DNA of 64,000 nucleotides from Enterocloster hominis (ex Liu et al. 2021) (lineage in GTDB: Bacteria > Bacillota > Clostridia > Lachnospirales > Lachnospiraceae), in assembly GCA_014385265.1 (NCBI GenBank), contig JACRTJ010000008.1, positions 62,001-126,000 on the forward strand, read 5' to 3'. Position numbers and translations under genes: made by a program. Each line of letters starts with the position of its first letter. Positions within the stretch are counted from its first letter, which is position 1. Of this stretch, positions 1 through 9,639 are shown one piece after another. Under the pieces are notes generated by a model. It worked only from the letters and a program-made list of their open reading frames with translations. It did no database searches and was not told the origin of the DNA.

Positions 1-215
1 GCGATGCGGTGCTTTAACAGGAATATTTTCTTTTCCTCAATGGAGCCGGGCACCGGTTCCTCAAGGACTCCGGCCAGTACCTTCCAGAAACGGTTCTGGG
101 GATGATGATAAAAAAACAGGCCCTCCCGGGATTTGACCGATGGAAAAGAGCCCAGGATCAGGATCCTGGAGGAAGCGTCAAAAAGGGGAGGAATGGGGTG
201 GGTCACAGTTTCCAT
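1..215 (-). CDS. Hypoxanthine/uracil-DNA glycosylase family protein (N-terminal part)
   Basis: This is the first 71 residues of a gene that runs off the left edge. The product probably removes deaminated bases (hypoxanthine or uracil) from DNA as the first step of base-excision repair. The visible part opens with a HPIPPLFD segment, then a beta strand and LGSFPSVKSRE, followed by FFYHHPQNRFW. That is the arrangement of the MUG-like, DNA-deoxyinosine glycosylase branch of the uracil-DNA glycosylase superfamily. The ATG at 215 lies 7 bases after a GGAGG site. It is transcribed away from ftsH. The catalytic C-terminal half is not visible, so substrate choice cannot be judged. Confidence 0.75.
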   Translation of the reverse strand, partial: METVTHPIPPLFDASSRILILGSFPSVKSREGLFFYHHPQNRFWKVLAGVLEEPVPGSIEEKKIFLLKHRI

Positions 216-318
216 GGAACAGGCCTCCGTATGAGATGGCGGTTTTTATGTGTCTTTGTAGAGTATGGCAAAAATAAAGGATTTTGTCAAAGAAAAGTTT
301 AAATTTATCTTTTTTTTA

Positions 319-347
319 TTGCTATCTGGGGAAACTCAACTTATAAT
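319..347 (+). promoter_or_regulatory. Probable sigma-A promoter of ftsH
   Basis: TTGCTA at 319-324 and a perfect TATAAT at 342-347 are separated by 17 bases. Transcription would start near 354 and give a leader of about 57 bases before the ftsH ATG at 411. The region just upstream is T-rich. Confidence 0.55.
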
Positions 348-410
348 GGTCTAAGTATCGGGGTGCCATGTCCGAAGGATATAGTTATAGAAAAAGTGGA
401 GAAAGACAGA

Positions 411-2489
411 ATGGATAACAACAATCAGAACAGAAATAATGGAAAGAAGCCGGGAGGCCCGGGGATCTGGGTCATGGTGATCGTCCTGTGCATCACGCTG
501 GCGGTGGTCAGCATGATGAACTCTGCCCTGAAAAAGAGCCAGAGCCAGGAGGTCAGCTATGACGAGTTTGTCCGGATGATCGAGGACGGAGAGGTGGAGG
601 CGGTCCGGGAGTCGGGCAGCCGGCTGGTGATCGTGCCAAAGAGCAGCTCCACCCAGTATTCCAGGCTGATCCAGTATTATACGGTCCGGGTCCAGGATCT
701 GAAACTGACGGACCGGCTTCTGGAAAGCGGTGTGCGCTTCGAGGGCGAGGACACCAGCGCCAGCTCCAGCATCATCAATTTCATCGTTGGGTGGGTGCTG
801 CCGTCGGTGCTGATGATCGGACTGCTGTATATGATGTTCAGCCGTATGGGCGGCGGAGGCGGCATCATGGGCGTTGGAAAGAGCAACGCCAAGGTTTACG
901 TCCAGAAGGAGACCGGCGTGACCTTTGCCGACGTGGCCGGTGAAGACGAGGCCAAGGAGTCTCTGGTGGAGATCGTGGATTTCCTCCATAATCCCCAGAA
1001 ATATACAAAGATCGGCGCCAAGCTCCCCAAGGGAGCCCTTTTGGTGGGCCCTCCGGGAACGGGTAAGACGCTGCTTGCCAAGGCGGTGGCCGGAGAAGCC
1101 CAGGTGCCGTTTTATTCCCTGTCCGGTTCGGACTTTGTGGAAATGTTCGTGGGCGTGGGAGCGTCCCGTGTCCGGGACCTGTTCAAGCAGGCCCAGCAGT
1201 CGGCTCCCTGTATCATCTTTATTGACGAGATCGACGCCATCGGACGGAGCCGTGATTCCAGGTTTGGCGGAAACGACGAGAGAGAGCAGACCTTAAACCA
1301 GCTCCTTTCTGAAATGGACGGCTTTGATTCCTCCAAGGGCCTTCTGGTGATGGCGGCTACCAACCGGCCGGAGATCCTGGACCCGGCACTCTTAAGACCG
1401 GGACGGTTTGACCGCCGTGTCATTGTGGATAAGCCGGATCTGAAGGGCCGTGTGAATATCTTAAAGGTCCATTCCAAGGACGTGCGGCTGGATGAGACCG
1501 TGGACTTTGAAGAAATCGCCCTGGCCACCTCCGGAGCCGTGGGCGCGGATCTGGCCAATATGATGAACGAGGCGGCCATCAACGCCGTTAAGCACGGGCG
1601 CCAGGCCGTATGCCAGAAGGATCTTTTTGAGGCGGTGGAGCTGGTGCTTGTGGGTAAGGAAAAGAAGGACCGGATCTTAAGTAAGGAAGAAAGACGGATC
1701 GTATCCTACCATGAGGTGGGCCACGCTCTGGTGACGGCTCTCCAGAAGGATGCGGAGCCGGTGCAGAAGATCACCATCGTGCCCAGGACCATGGGCGCAC
1801 TGGGCTATGTGATGCAGGTGCCGGAGGAAGAGAAATTCTTAAATACGAAAAAAGAGCTGGAGGCCATGCTGGTGGTATCCCTGGCCGGCCGGGCAGCGGA
1901 GGAGATCGTGTTCGATACGGTGACCACGGGAGCTGCCAATGATATCGAGCAGGCCACCAGGATCGCCAGGGCCATGGTGACCCAGTACGGAATGTCGGAG
2001 AAATTTGGACTCATGGGCCTTGCCACCCAGGAAAACCAGTATCTGACGGGCCGTACCGTATTGAACTGCGGCGACGCCACGGCGGCGGAGATCGACGTGG
2101 AAGTGATGCGGATGTTAAAGGGCGCATACGCGGAGGCGAAACGGCTCCTTTCGGAAAACCGGGACGCTTTGGATAAGATCGCGGATTTCCTGATCGAAAA
2201 GGAGACCATCACTGGTAAGGAATTCATGAAGATTTTCCGCCAGGTGAAGGGGATCCCGGAACCGGAGGAGGAGATCCGGCCCGAGAAAAAACGCATGGGA
2301 GGCGCTCCTGTGGATCCGGCGGCCATGGAACGGCCGGAGACACCCAGGGAATCGTCCGGGGCTGCACCGGAAACGGACAGCCGGACCCAGGTTCCGTCTG
2401 AACTGGAAGAGGGGGAGTCTGCGGCGGAAACGGCTGGAAATGTACCGGAAGGCCGGAAGGCGGAGACCGGAGGGGCTGAAAATGAATAA
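411..2489 (+). CDS. ftsH: ATP-dependent zinc metalloprotease FtsH
   Basis: This membrane-anchored AAA+ protease degrades misassembled membrane proteins and unstable regulators. It has 692 residues. Two membrane segments (about residues 20-40 and 125-145) flank the extracytoplasmic FtsH_ext domain. Next come a GGGGG linker, Walker A GPPGTGKT (213-220), Walker B IIFIDEID, the second region of homology, and the zinc site HEVGH (434-438). Most family members have HEAGH; the Val is a tolerated variant. The acidic, proline-rich tail is poorly conserved. The ATG at 411 is chosen because GGAG lies 9 bases upstream; the open frame extends to a GTG at 363. The stop overlaps the start of the subtilisin gene by 8 bases, so the two are translationally coupled. 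Confidence 0.95.
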   Translation: MDNNNQNRNNGKKPGGPGIWVMVIVLCITLAVVSMMNSALKKSQSQEVSYDEFVRMIEDGEVEAVRESGSRLVIVPKSSSTQYSRLIQYYTVRVQDLKLTDRLLESGVRFEGEDTSASSSIINFIVGWVLPSVLMIGLLYMMFSRMGGGGGIMGVGKSNAKVYVQKETGVTFADVAGEDEAKESLVEIVDFLHNPQKYTKIGAKLPKGALLVGPPGTGKTLLAKAVAGEAQVPFYSLSGSDFVEMFVGVGASRVRDLFKQAQQSAPCIIFIDEIDAIGRSRDSRFGGNDEREQTLNQLLSEMDGFDSSKGLLVMAATNRPEILDPALLRPGRFDRRVIVDKPDLKGRVNILKVHSKDVRLDETVDFEEIALATSGAVGADLANMMNEAAINAVKHGRQAVCQKDLFEAVELVLVGKEKKDRILSKEERRIVSYHEVGHALVTALQKDAEPVQKITIVPRTMGALGYVMQVPEEEKFLNTKKELEAMLVVSLAGRAAEEIVFDTVTTGAANDIEQATRIARAMVTQYGMSEKFGLMGLATQENQYLTGRTVLNCGDATAAEIDVEVMRMLKGAYAEAKRLLSENRDALDKIADFLIEKETITGKEFMKIFRQVKGIPEPEEEIRPEKKRMGGAPVDPAAMERPETPRESSGAAPETDSRTQVPSELEEGESAAETAGNVPEGRKAETGGAENE

Positions 2490-4026
2490 ATGGATCTTGT
2501 CGGGGGGACTGGCGGCATTTTTGGCCGCCGGACTCCCGTGGACGGCTTCCTACGGCGCGCCTTATGCGCCGGGGGATCCGTCCTTTTCTGAACAGTGGGC
2601 TTTTTATAATGACGGGACCTTTTCCATTGAAGAGGAGAAGAACCGGTATGCGGTCTACGACGACCCCTTTGGACAGCCATGGGCGCCCGGGGACTGGCAT
2701 TTTGAGGAGCCGGAGCTTTTAGGCATGCTGGTCCAGGTGGAGCGGATCCGGGCAGCGGCCGGGATCGATGTGGGGATGGCCGATGCCTGGGCCTCCTACG
2801 GAGAGGGAAAGCGGGACGTGGTGGTGGCCGTCATCGATACCGGAGTGGATATTTCCCATGAGGATCTGGCGGGAGCTATCTGGGTCAATGAGGATGAGAT
2901 CCCGGGAAACGGCCTGGATGACGACGGAAACGGATACGCGGACGATGTGAACGGCTGGAATTTTTACCATAACAATAACCAGATCTATAATGGCTCCGAG
3001 GACAGCCACGGCACTCACGGGGCCGGTACCATCCGGGCGTCCTCCGGCAATGGTGTTGGGATCTCTGGGATGATCCCGGGGGACCGGGTGAAGCTCATGC
3101 CGGTGAAGGCTCTGGGAGGCGGGGACGGTGAAGGAAATACAGCGGCTCTCATCAAGGCCATCCGCTATGCGGAGGACAACGGAGCTTCGATCTGCAATCT
3201 GAGCCTTACTTCTCCTACCAATGACCAGGCCCTGTACTGCGCCATCCGGGATTCCTCCATGCTTTTTGTGGCAGCAGCGGGAAACGACGGGAAGGATATC
3301 GACAGGACGCCGGTCTATCCGGCCTCCTATGAGCTGGACAATGTGATCTCCGCAGCCAATATATCCTGCGGGGGAGAACTCCACGAAAGCTCCAACTACG
3401 GCGTGGAATCGGTGGACCTGGCTGCGCCGGGAAGCTATATCTTAAGTACCACGCCGGGAAACACATACAGCTATATGACAGGAACCTCCATGGCGGCTCC
3501 CATGGTCACCGGGGCGGCGGCCATGGTCTGGTCCCATTTTGACGGCATCGGGGCGGCGGAGGTGAAGGAGATCCTTTTAAATTCTGTGACTCCCCTGGAC
3601 AGTCTTTCCGGAAAGGTAAAGACCGGAGGAATGCTAAACGTGGGGGCGGCCCTAAGGTATGACCTGGGGACGCTTTCCGGGAAAGCCTTTGAAGCAGGCG
3701 GGCACAGGCCGGAAAACGGCACAGCTCCCCACCTGGAGGCCCGGACGGAACGGACCCTGGCCGGATTGTATCTGAAGGTGAGGGTCGTGGATATTGACGG
3801 GGATCTGGACGTTCTTTATTATGCGCCGGGAGAACGGAATGCGGAATGGTTCCGGGAAAGGGAGGACTGCCAGTCCTTTACAGTCAGTGACCGTGACATT
3901 GCCGCCTTCCGCATCGACCAGGCGGGCGTTTATACGTTTTATGCCAGGGACAGAAGGGGCAACGATACGGCCTATACCGTAAGGATCGCAGATCTGCGGG
4001 AGGGTCCGGGGGTCCTGGACCAGTAA
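2482..4026 (+). CDS. Secreted subtilisin-like serine protease (S8 family)
   Basis: This is a 514-residue exported endopeptidase. An N-terminal signal peptide (MNKWIL, hydrophobic stretch, then ASYGA) is followed by a short propeptide-like segment and a peptidase S8 domain. The catalytic triad is visible as D119 (AVIDTGVD), H176 (HGTHGAG) and S336 (GTSMAAP), with the oxyanion Asn N268 (AAGND). A C-terminal region of about 110 residues may form a beta-sandwich. The start at ATG 2482 has GGAGGGG just upstream and overlaps the ftsH stop. Pairing with FtsH suggests shared expression in envelope protein turnover, which is inference. No LPXTG or other wall anchor was seen. Confidence 0.93.
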   Translation: MNKWILSGGLAAFLAAGLPWTASYGAPYAPGDPSFSEQWAFYNDGTFSIEEEKNRYAVYDDPFGQPWAPGDWHFEEPELLGMLVQVERIRAAAGIDVGMADAWASYGEGKRDVVVAVIDTGVDISHEDLAGAIWVNEDEIPGNGLDDDGNGYADDVNGWNFYHNNNQIYNGSEDSHGTHGAGTIRASSGNGVGISGMIPGDRVKLMPVKALGGGDGEGNTAALIKAIRYAEDNGASICNLSLTSPTNDQALYCAIRDSSMLFVAAAGNDGKDIDRTPVYPASYELDNVISAANISCGGELHESSNYGVESVDLAAPGSYILSTTPGNTYSYMTGTSMAAPMVTGAAAMVWSHFDGIGAAEVKEILLNSVTPLDSLSGKVKTGGMLNVGAALRYDLGTLSGKAFEAGGHRPENGTAPHLEARTERTLAGLYLKVRVVDIDGDLDVLYYAPGERNAEWFREREDCQSFTVSDRDIAAFRIDQAGVYTFYARDRRGNDTAYTVRIADLREGPGVLDQ

Positions 4027-4030
4027 ATAG

Positions 4031-4094
4031 AAAACCGTTGTTTTACAGGGGGTATGGCAGGGAGAGCAGCCAGTCTGTAAAACAACGGTTTTTT
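4031..4094. terminator. Bidirectional terminator between S8 protease and ilvE
   Basis: Arms AAAACCGTTGTTTTACA (4031-4047) and its complement (4075-4092) are almost perfectly paired and A/T-flanked on both sides. It lies between two convergent genes and can stop transcription from either direction. Confidence 0.8.
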
Positions 4095-4112
4095 GCATTT
4101 TGGTATTCCCTT

Positions 4113-5138
4113 TTACCGGATCACATGGATCCAGCCCTGGGGCGCTTCGATGCGGCCCATCTGGATGCCGGTCAGGGTATCGTAAAGCTTCTGGGTGACG
4201 GAACCCATTTTTTCCATGCCGCTGGGCAGGCAGATCTCGTTTCCATGGTCCACGATCTTTCCGATGGGAGAGATCACTGCGGCGGTCCCGCAGAGGCCGG
4301 CCTCTGCAAATTCCTTCACTTCTTCAAAGGGAACCTCTCTTTCCTCTGCCTTTAAGCCCAGGTAATGCTCGGCCACATAGAGGATGGAGCGGCGGGTGAT
4401 GGACGGAAGGATGCTGTCGGACTTGGGAGTTACGACGGTGTTGTCCTTTGTAACGAAGATGAAGTTGGCTCCTCCGGTCTCCTCCACATTTGTTCTTGTG
4501 GCAGCGTCCAGATACATATTTTCATCATAGCCCTGCTGGTGGGCGTCCACGATGGCGTGGAGGCTCATGGCATAGTTCAGACCGGCCTTTACATGGCCGG
4601 TGCCGTGGGGGGCTGCCCGGTCAAAGTCGCAGACGCGGATGGTGATGGGCTTTGCACCGCCCTTAAAGTAGGGGCCCACCGGCGTACAGAAGGTGCGGAA
4701 CTGGTATTCGCTGGCCGGCTTTACGCCGATGACGGGATCCGATCCGAACATATAGGGACGGATATAGAGGGTCGCGCCGGAGCCGAAGGGCGGCACATAA
4801 TCGGCGTTGGCCTCTACGACCTTTGTAACGGCCTCCACGAAGCGTTCCTTGGGGAATACGGGCATTTCCAGTCTCTTTGCAGAGTTTTCCATCCGCTCGC
4901 CGTTTAAGTCGGGGCGGAAGGTGACGATATGGCCGTCCTCGGTGGTGTAGGCTTTTAAGCCCTCAAAGCAGGTCTGGGCGTACTGGAATACGCAGGCGCA
5001 CTCATTCAAGAGGATCTGGTCGTCGGTGGTCAGGGCTCCCTGGTCCCAGGAGCCGTTTTTATAATTGGAAACGTATCTGTAATCGGTTTTCATATAGCCG
5101 AATCCGAGATTGGCCCAGTCGATGTTTTTTGCTGCCAT
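4113..5138 (-). CDS. ilvE: Branched-chain amino acid aminotransferase
   Basis: This PLP enzyme exchanges amino groups between glutamate and Leu, Ile or Val and their 2-oxo acids. The 341 residues match the long IlvE2/BCAT form (class IV fold). Visible marks are the NYKNGSWDQG N-terminus, ACVFQYAQTCFEGLKAY, the PLP lysine in GHVKAGLNYA (about K184), and the class IV signature EETGGANFIF. The ATG at 5138 has GGAGG 8 bases upstream. The open frame could extend 59 codons further, but that stretch is low in complexity and unlike the family. The gene stands alone. No T-box was recognised in the leader. Confidence 0.95.
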   Translation of the reverse strand: MAAKNIDWANLGFGYMKTDYRYVSNYKNGSWDQGALTTDDQILLNECACVFQYAQTCFEGLKAYTTEDGHIVTFRPDLNGERMENSAKRLEMPVFPKERFVEAVTKVVEANADYVPPFGSGATLYIRPYMFGSDPVIGVKPASEYQFRTFCTPVGPYFKGGAKPITIRVCDFDRAAPHGTGHVKAGLNYAMSLHAIVDAHQQGYDENMYLDAATRTNVEETGGANFIFVTKDNTVVTPKSDSILPSITRRSILYVAEHYLGLKAEEREVPFEEVKEFAEAGLCGTAAVISPIGKIVDHGNEICLPSGMEKMGSVTQKLYDTLTGIQMGRIEAPQGWIHVIR

Positions 5139-5296
5139 AGATTTTTCCTCCGTTCTGCCGCTTTTGCCGGAAATGGAGCCTCCGGGGCTTTTTTGCGGCC
5201 GGTAATTATTTTTTTCCATTATAATGAGTTCTTCCGCAGACTTCAAGTTTTTTATGGCAAAAAGATGAAAAAAATCTATGAAAAATGCGAAAAATG

Positions 5297-5305
5297 TGAT
5301 ACAAT
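5297..5305 (+). promoter_or_regulatory. Extended -10 promoter for the OYE-MFS operon
   Basis: TGATACAAT fits TGnTATAAT with one mismatch and lies about 50 bases before the start at 5354. No convincing -35 box is present, as expected for an extended -10 promoter. Confidence 0.4.
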
Positions 5306-5353
5306 ATAATTTCAAGTTATGACCGATATGAATATATGGAAAGGAAGGGGAAA

Positions 5354-6412
5354 ATGGAACGATTATTTACTGCATGGAAGCTGAAAAATCTGGAGATCCA
5401 GAACCGGATCTGCGTGCCTCCCATGGTCTGCTTCGGATGGAGCGATGAAAGCGGCATGGTGGTGGATAGGAACGTGGAGCATTACCGGGCCATGGCAAAG
5501 GGAGGACCTGGGCTCATCATCCAGGAGGCCACCTGTGTCAGTGAAAATGGCCGTTTAAGCCGGGACCAGCTGGGGATCTGGAGCGATGCCCATGTGCCGG
5601 GGCTTAAGCGGATCGTGGAGGCAGTCCACGGAGAGGGCGTCCCTCTGCTTTTACAGATCCATCACGCCGGGGTGGTGTCTGAAACAGAGGATCCCGTATG
5701 TCCCAGCGATTATTCCCTGGTCTTTAAGGGAAGGGAGCGCCATGGGCGGGAGCTTTCTGTGGAGGAGATCCAGAAGATCGAAGGGGATTTCATAGAAGCA
5801 GCCAGAAGGGCATATGAGGCCGGTTACGACGGCGTGGAGCTCCATGGCTGCCACAATTACCTGCTGTGCCAGTTTTTTAACCGCCGGGTGAACCGGAGGA
5901 CAGATCTGTATAATGCGGAAGATATGCAGATCGTAAAAAATATCATCGACGGGATCCGGAAGGTGACGCCGCCGGAATTTGTGGTGGGGATCCGTCTGGG
6001 GGCCTTTGAGCCGGAAATTTCCGACGGTGTGGCCCATGCTAAAAAGCTGGAGGCCATGGGCATCGACTTTATAAACGTGTCCTATGGCTTTGATAAGGAA
6101 GCTGTGCGTGAGAAGCCGCAGGGCTATCCCTTTGCAGAGGCCATTTACGGGGCAGAACGGATCAGGGCCGCGGTGTCGGTTCCTGTTTTTGCTGTGTACG
6201 GAATCCAGGACGGGGAGACGGCAGAGGCCGTTCTTAAGCAGACCGGGGCGGATATGGTCAACATCGGCCGCGGCGTTTTAGTGAATTATAACTGGGCCAG
6301 CGATGTGAAGGCGGGACGGGACCCGGGGAAATGCCTGTACTGCAAAACGTGTATGTGGCGGTCGGATCCGGATCAGTGTGCCGGGAAGCTGCTTTTTAAC
6401 AGAAAGAGATAG
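5354..6412 (+). CDS. NADH:flavin oxidoreductase, Old Yellow Enzyme family
   Basis: This is a 352-residue FMN TIM-barrel reductase of activated C=C bonds. Family marks are LKNLEIQNRICVPPMV at the N-terminus, LLLQIHHAG, the active-site loop HGCHNYLLCQFF, NRRTDLY, and the phosphate-binding GADMVNIGRGVL. It lacks the second half (FAD/NADH domains) of 2,4-dienoyl-CoA reductases. It nevertheless ends with a CxxCxxCx8C cluster at the place where those enzymes bind 4Fe-4S. The usual YGGS motif after RTD is replaced by YNAEDM. The start at 5354 has GGAAGGGG upstream. It is followed after 15 bases by an MFS carrier, with a LysR gene facing them, so all three are probably one catabolic unit. The substrate is unknown. 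Confidence 0.9.
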   Translation: MERLFTAWKLKNLEIQNRICVPPMVCFGWSDESGMVVDRNVEHYRAMAKGGPGLIIQEATCVSENGRLSRDQLGIWSDAHVPGLKRIVEAVHGEGVPLLLQIHHAGVVSETEDPVCPSDYSLVFKGRERHGRELSVEEIQKIEGDFIEAARRAYEAGYDGVELHGCHNYLLCQFFNRRVNRRTDLYNAEDMQIVKNIIDGIRKVTPPEFVVGIRLGAFEPEISDGVAHAKKLEAMGIDFINVSYGFDKEAVREKPQGYPFAEAIYGAERIRAAVSVPVFAVYGIQDGETAEAVLKQTGADMVNIGRGVLVNYNWASDVKAGRDPGKCLYCKTCMWRSDPDQCAGKLLFNRKR

Positions 6413-6427
6413 GGGAGTCTTACGGAC

Positions 6428-7714
6428 ATGGAAAAGGGAAGAAAAAAGATCCATTATGCCTGGTTCATTCTGGCTGGCTGCTGTATCATGCAGGGAGCCA
6501 GCCTGGGACTGATCAATAACTGCTCCGGGGTGTTTTATTCTCCGGTGTGCCAGGATCTGGGATTTGAGATGGGGAAATTTACGTTTTACCGGATGCTTTA
6601 TTCCATAAGCTCTGCTCTGGTCCTTCCATTTGTGGCGAAGAGCTTCCAGAAGCTGGACGTGCGTGCGGTCATCAGCGCGGCGGCAGTGGTGTTCGGCGTC
6701 TCCAATATGGCCATGGGGACCTTCACAGAGCTGTGGCAGTGGTATGCGGCCGGTATGATCCAGGGGATCGCGTCCTCATTTTTGTGCATGATCGCGGCCC
6801 CCATCCTTTTAAATAACTGGTTCCACAAAAAGGCAGGAATGGCTGTGGGGATCTCCGCCGCATTTTCCGGCCTCATGGGCATGATGGGGAGCAGCGCCCT
6901 GGGCTTTATGATCCCGGCCCTGGGCTGGCGGGCCAGCTACGGGATCATCGGGGCGGCCAGCATCGTCCTGATCCTTCCGGTCTCCCTGTTTGTCTTAAGG
7001 AACCGGCCGTCGGATAAGGGGATGCTCCCCTATGGGGCGGAGGAGCTTCCGGAAACAGCGGCTGCTTCCGGAGAAAGGCCGGATGTCAGAAAGAATGGTC
7101 CGTCAGCCGCAGCGGCTGGTCCGGAAAAGGGACTTTCCCTGGCATCCCTGGCAAAGCAGCCGGTCTTTTATCTGGCGCTTCTGGCCTATGCGGGAGCCCT
7201 GGCCGGCTCTTATCTGAATATGTTCCTGACCTCCTGCGGCCTGGATGCGGGCCTTCCCATGACTGCAGCGGCCATGATGACCACCATGGCGCTCCTTGGG
7301 AACATGTCCAGCAAGCTGTTTCTTGGAAAGGCCAGCGACGTGTTCGGGGCGGTCCGCACCTTTGAGCTTTCGATCCTGGTGTCAGAGATCGGCCATGTCC
7401 TTCTGCTCCTGGGACTTCCGGCCAGCGTCATGGCGGGAGCCCTCCTTTACGGGATCACGCCTCCCCTGTCCTCCGTGATGGCTCCGCTGTTCTGTAAGCT
7501 GTTCTGGAAGGGCGAGGATTATGGGACGGCCTATTCCTATGTGACCATGTTTGGGACGCTTCTGGTGTCTCCCTTTAATACCTGGTTTGGAAAATTTTAT
7601 GATCTCACCGGAAGCTACGATCTGACCATCGGAGTCAGCGGCCTTCTCCTTCTGATCACCCTGGCCCTGGTGTGGGCCGGGGGCCGGAGCCTAAGGGCAG
7701 AAAAAAGGGCTTAG
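6428..7714 (+). CDS. MFS transporter (oxalate/formate antiporter-like)
   Basis: This 428-residue inner-membrane carrier has about 12 hydrophobic segments in two halves, joined by a polar Ala/Glu-rich loop near residues 195-235. The N-terminus (HYAWFILAGC) and the NNWFHKKAGMAVGISAAFSG segment resemble the OFA and monocarboxylate-type MFS families. It probably moves the substrate or product of the preceding flavin oxidoreductase, with which it shares an operon. The stop overlaps the 3' end of the convergent LysR gene by 4 bases. The transported compound cannot be read from the sequence. Confidence 0.85.
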   Translation: MEKGRKKIHYAWFILAGCCIMQGASLGLINNCSGVFYSPVCQDLGFEMGKFTFYRMLYSISSALVLPFVAKSFQKLDVRAVISAAAVVFGVSNMAMGTFTELWQWYAAGMIQGIASSFLCMIAAPILLNNWFHKKAGMAVGISAAFSGLMGMMGSSALGFMIPALGWRASYGIIGAASIVLILPVSLFVLRNRPSDKGMLPYGAEELPETAAASGERPDVRKNGPSAAAAGPEKGLSLASLAKQPVFYLALLAYAGALAGSYLNMFLTSCGLDAGLPMTAAAMMTTMALLGNMSSKLFLGKASDVFGAVRTFELSILVSEIGHVLLLLGLPASVMAGALLYGITPPLSSVMAPLFCKLFWKGEDYGTAYSYVTMFGTLLVSPFNTWFGKFYDLTGSYDLTIGVSGLLLLITLALVWAGGRSLRAEKRA

Positions 7715-8592
7715 GGCGCTTCCTGGGCCAGGCGGATGAAGGCGTCCATCTCCCTGGTGACCCATTTATCCTTGTGATAGAGGATCTGACGCCAGATATG
7801 CATATGAAAATCCTTTACCGGCAGGACGGCCAGATGTCCTGCCGATATTTCGTTTTTAATGGAAAACTCCGGAAGAAAGGAGATCCCGGCATTGTTTTTC
7901 AGCAGGCGGATGATAAATTCCGTGTTTCCAATTTCTAAAAACGGCTCGATCCGCAGATCCATGGACGTCAGATACCGGTCCAGAACAAACCGGTAGCTGG
8001 CGTCCTTTTCAGTTAAGAGAAAGGGCTCCGGAAGGAGCTCCTTAAGCTCCAGGGCTTTCCGGCCAGCCAGGGGATGGGCAGACGAGGCCACGAAGACAAT
8101 GTCCTCCGGCTCCTCCAGGACCTTGACCCAGCGGTGGTCGTAGATCTTCTGATCCAGAAGGTACACGAAGTCGATGGCGTTGTGGTTCATCCGGTCCAGA
8201 AGCACGTCCGGGGAGTCCAGGACCATGCTGACCTTTACCTTTGGGTGGGCCTTATGGAAGGCCTCCATAAGATCCGGGAAGATGGAGGCGCAGATGGATT
8301 CGATGGTCCCGATGGTCAGTGCCCCGGTCAGCTCCTGGCTTTCGGTCACTGCGGCCCTGGCGCAGGAGATCTCCCGCATGACGGCGGCGGCATGGTCATA
8401 GAAGACCATGCCCTGATGGGTCAGGATGGTCTGTTTTCCGATGCGGTCAAACAGATGGATCCCCAGCTCCTGCTCTAACTGCTTGATCTGGATGGTGACT
8501 GCCGCCTGGGAATAGCCCAGGGCCCGGGCGGCCTTTGAAAAGCTCTTTAGCTGTGCCACCTGGAGGAAGGCGGCGATCTCGCGTAATTCCAT
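7711..8592 (-). CDS. LysR family transcriptional regulator
   Basis: This 293-residue regulator has an N-terminal winged helix-turn-helix (MELREIAAFLQVAQLKSFSKAARALGYSQ..., residues 1-60), a linker helix, and a two-lobed substrate-sensing domain beginning near residue 88 (LTGALTIGTIES). It points at the convergent oxidoreductase-MFS operon and is its likely regulator. The start at 8592 has AAGGAT 8 bases upstream. A second, unrelated LysR lies 4 bases upstream on the same strand, so the two may share a transcript. Confidence 0.92.
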   Translation of the reverse strand: MELREIAAFLQVAQLKSFSKAARALGYSQAAVTIQIKQLEQELGIHLFDRIGKQTILTHQGMVFYDHAAAVMREISCARAAVTESQELTGALTIGTIESICASIFPDLMEAFHKAHPKVKVSMVLDSPDVLLDRMNHNAIDFVYLLDQKIYDHRWVKVLEEPEDIVFVASSAHPLAGRKALELKELLPEPFLLTEKDASYRFVLDRYLTSMDLRIEPFLEIGNTEFIIRLLKNNAGISFLPEFSIKNEISAGHLAVLPVKDFHMHIWRQILYHKDKWVTREMDAFIRLAQEAP

Positions 8593-8596
8593 AGCG

Positions 8597-9562
8597 TTAT
8601 CCTTTTATTCGTCCGGAAAGTTCCCAGGTATTGGGAATCAGCAGATCCCGGATCATTTTAATAGCTTCTTCGGCCAGGGGGGAAAGAGGAAGTTCTTTGC
8701 TTTTTACCCAGCCGATTTCAGAGGTAATGTCACAGTCGGACAGAGTGAGTGTTTTCTGATGATGTGCCGCTTTGTTGATCTCCTCCACAGGAATAGAATA
8801 GGTATAGTTGGAGTTAAGATACCAGGCATCACAGTGTTCCAGAATTTCATAGATCACAGAACGTGATGAAGTAACAATCCGACTGCCGGATCCAGACAGC
8901 TTCAGCTTTTCGAAAATATCTGCAAAGGGACCTGAGTCCATATAGTCATACATGACCATGGGATAAGGCTTCAGCATGTCCCGGGAGATGGAGCTTTCTT
9001 TTCGGTAAAAAAGAGGACTCCCGGTACCGACAGTGACGGCAATATTTAACCGGGTAATGGGATAATATTCCAGATTCAAGGCGCGGCACTGGCTGGAATA
9101 CAGATTTTTATAGCAGCTCCACTGGCGGATGATTCCAATTTCTGCAATCTGGTTGGAAACCAGATTTAAGGCTTCGATACCAAAGGCCTCCCGGGACTCC
9201 AGTTTGATGCCTTCGGACTGGTATTTTTTATAGAGTTCCGAACAGATATTACTGATGAAATGGAATCCATTGCTAGCGATGGTAAGATGGTGCTGGGGTT
9301 TTTTCTGCTCTTTAAAGATCATGTCATCCAGCTGGCAAAGCTGCATATGGATCGGTGTGATATAGGAGAGAAATACCTTTCCGAAAGGTGTCAGCTCGAT
9401 CCCACGGTTGGAACGGGAAAACAGTGGTTTCCCGCATTCGGTCTCCAGAGACTTAATGGAGGCTGACAGCACAGGCTGGGAGATAAAAAGGTTGCTGGCA
9501 GCTTTATTGATGGAGCCAGTTCTGGCAATTTCAATCACATATTTCAACTGGTTTAATGTCAC
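8597..9562 (-). CDS. LysR family regulator, divergent from Opp operon 1
   Basis: This is a 321-residue protein with a typical HTH (TLNQLKYVIEIARTGSINKAASNLFISQ) and a less conserved C-terminal effector domain. The start is a GTG at 9562 preceded by GGAGG at ideal spacing; the upstream ATG lies in poorly conserved sequence. It is transcribed divergently from the peptide-transporter/ATC-hydrolase operon, the classic position of a LysR activator. A direct repeat GCATnTGTAAC in the shared intergenic region is a candidate binding element. The inferred inducer is a compound handled by that operon. Confidence 0.9.
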   Translation of the reverse strand: MTLNQLKYVIEIARTGSINKAASNLFISQPVLSASIKSLETECGKPLFSRSNRGIELTPFGKVFLSYITPIHMQLCQLDDMIFKEQKKPQHHLTIASNGFHFISNICSELYKKYQSEGIKLESREAFGIEALNLVSNQIAEIGIIRQWSCYKNLYSSQCRALNLEYYPITRLNIAVTVGTGSPLFYRKESSISRDMLKPYPMVMYDYMDSGPFADIFEKLKLSGSGSRIVTSSRSVIYEILEHCDAWYLNSNYTYSIPVEEINKAAHHQKTLTLSDCDITSEIGWVKSKELPLSPLAEEAIKMIRDLLIPNTWELSGRIKG

Positions 9563-9639
9563 AAGAAACCTCCTGAATACAAAAATTGTAGATAATACTA
9601 TCGGATATTCCAATAACGATTACCAGAATTATATATTAT

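Noticed and set aside
1805-2680. 291-codon frame opposite ftsH and the protease start
   Set aside because: Antisense to two well-supported genes, Ser/Arg-rich, and without motifs.
5139-5335. T-box or leucine-type leader upstream of ilvE
   Set aside because: No T-box sequence (TGGnACCGCG-like) and no antiterminator pair were seen.
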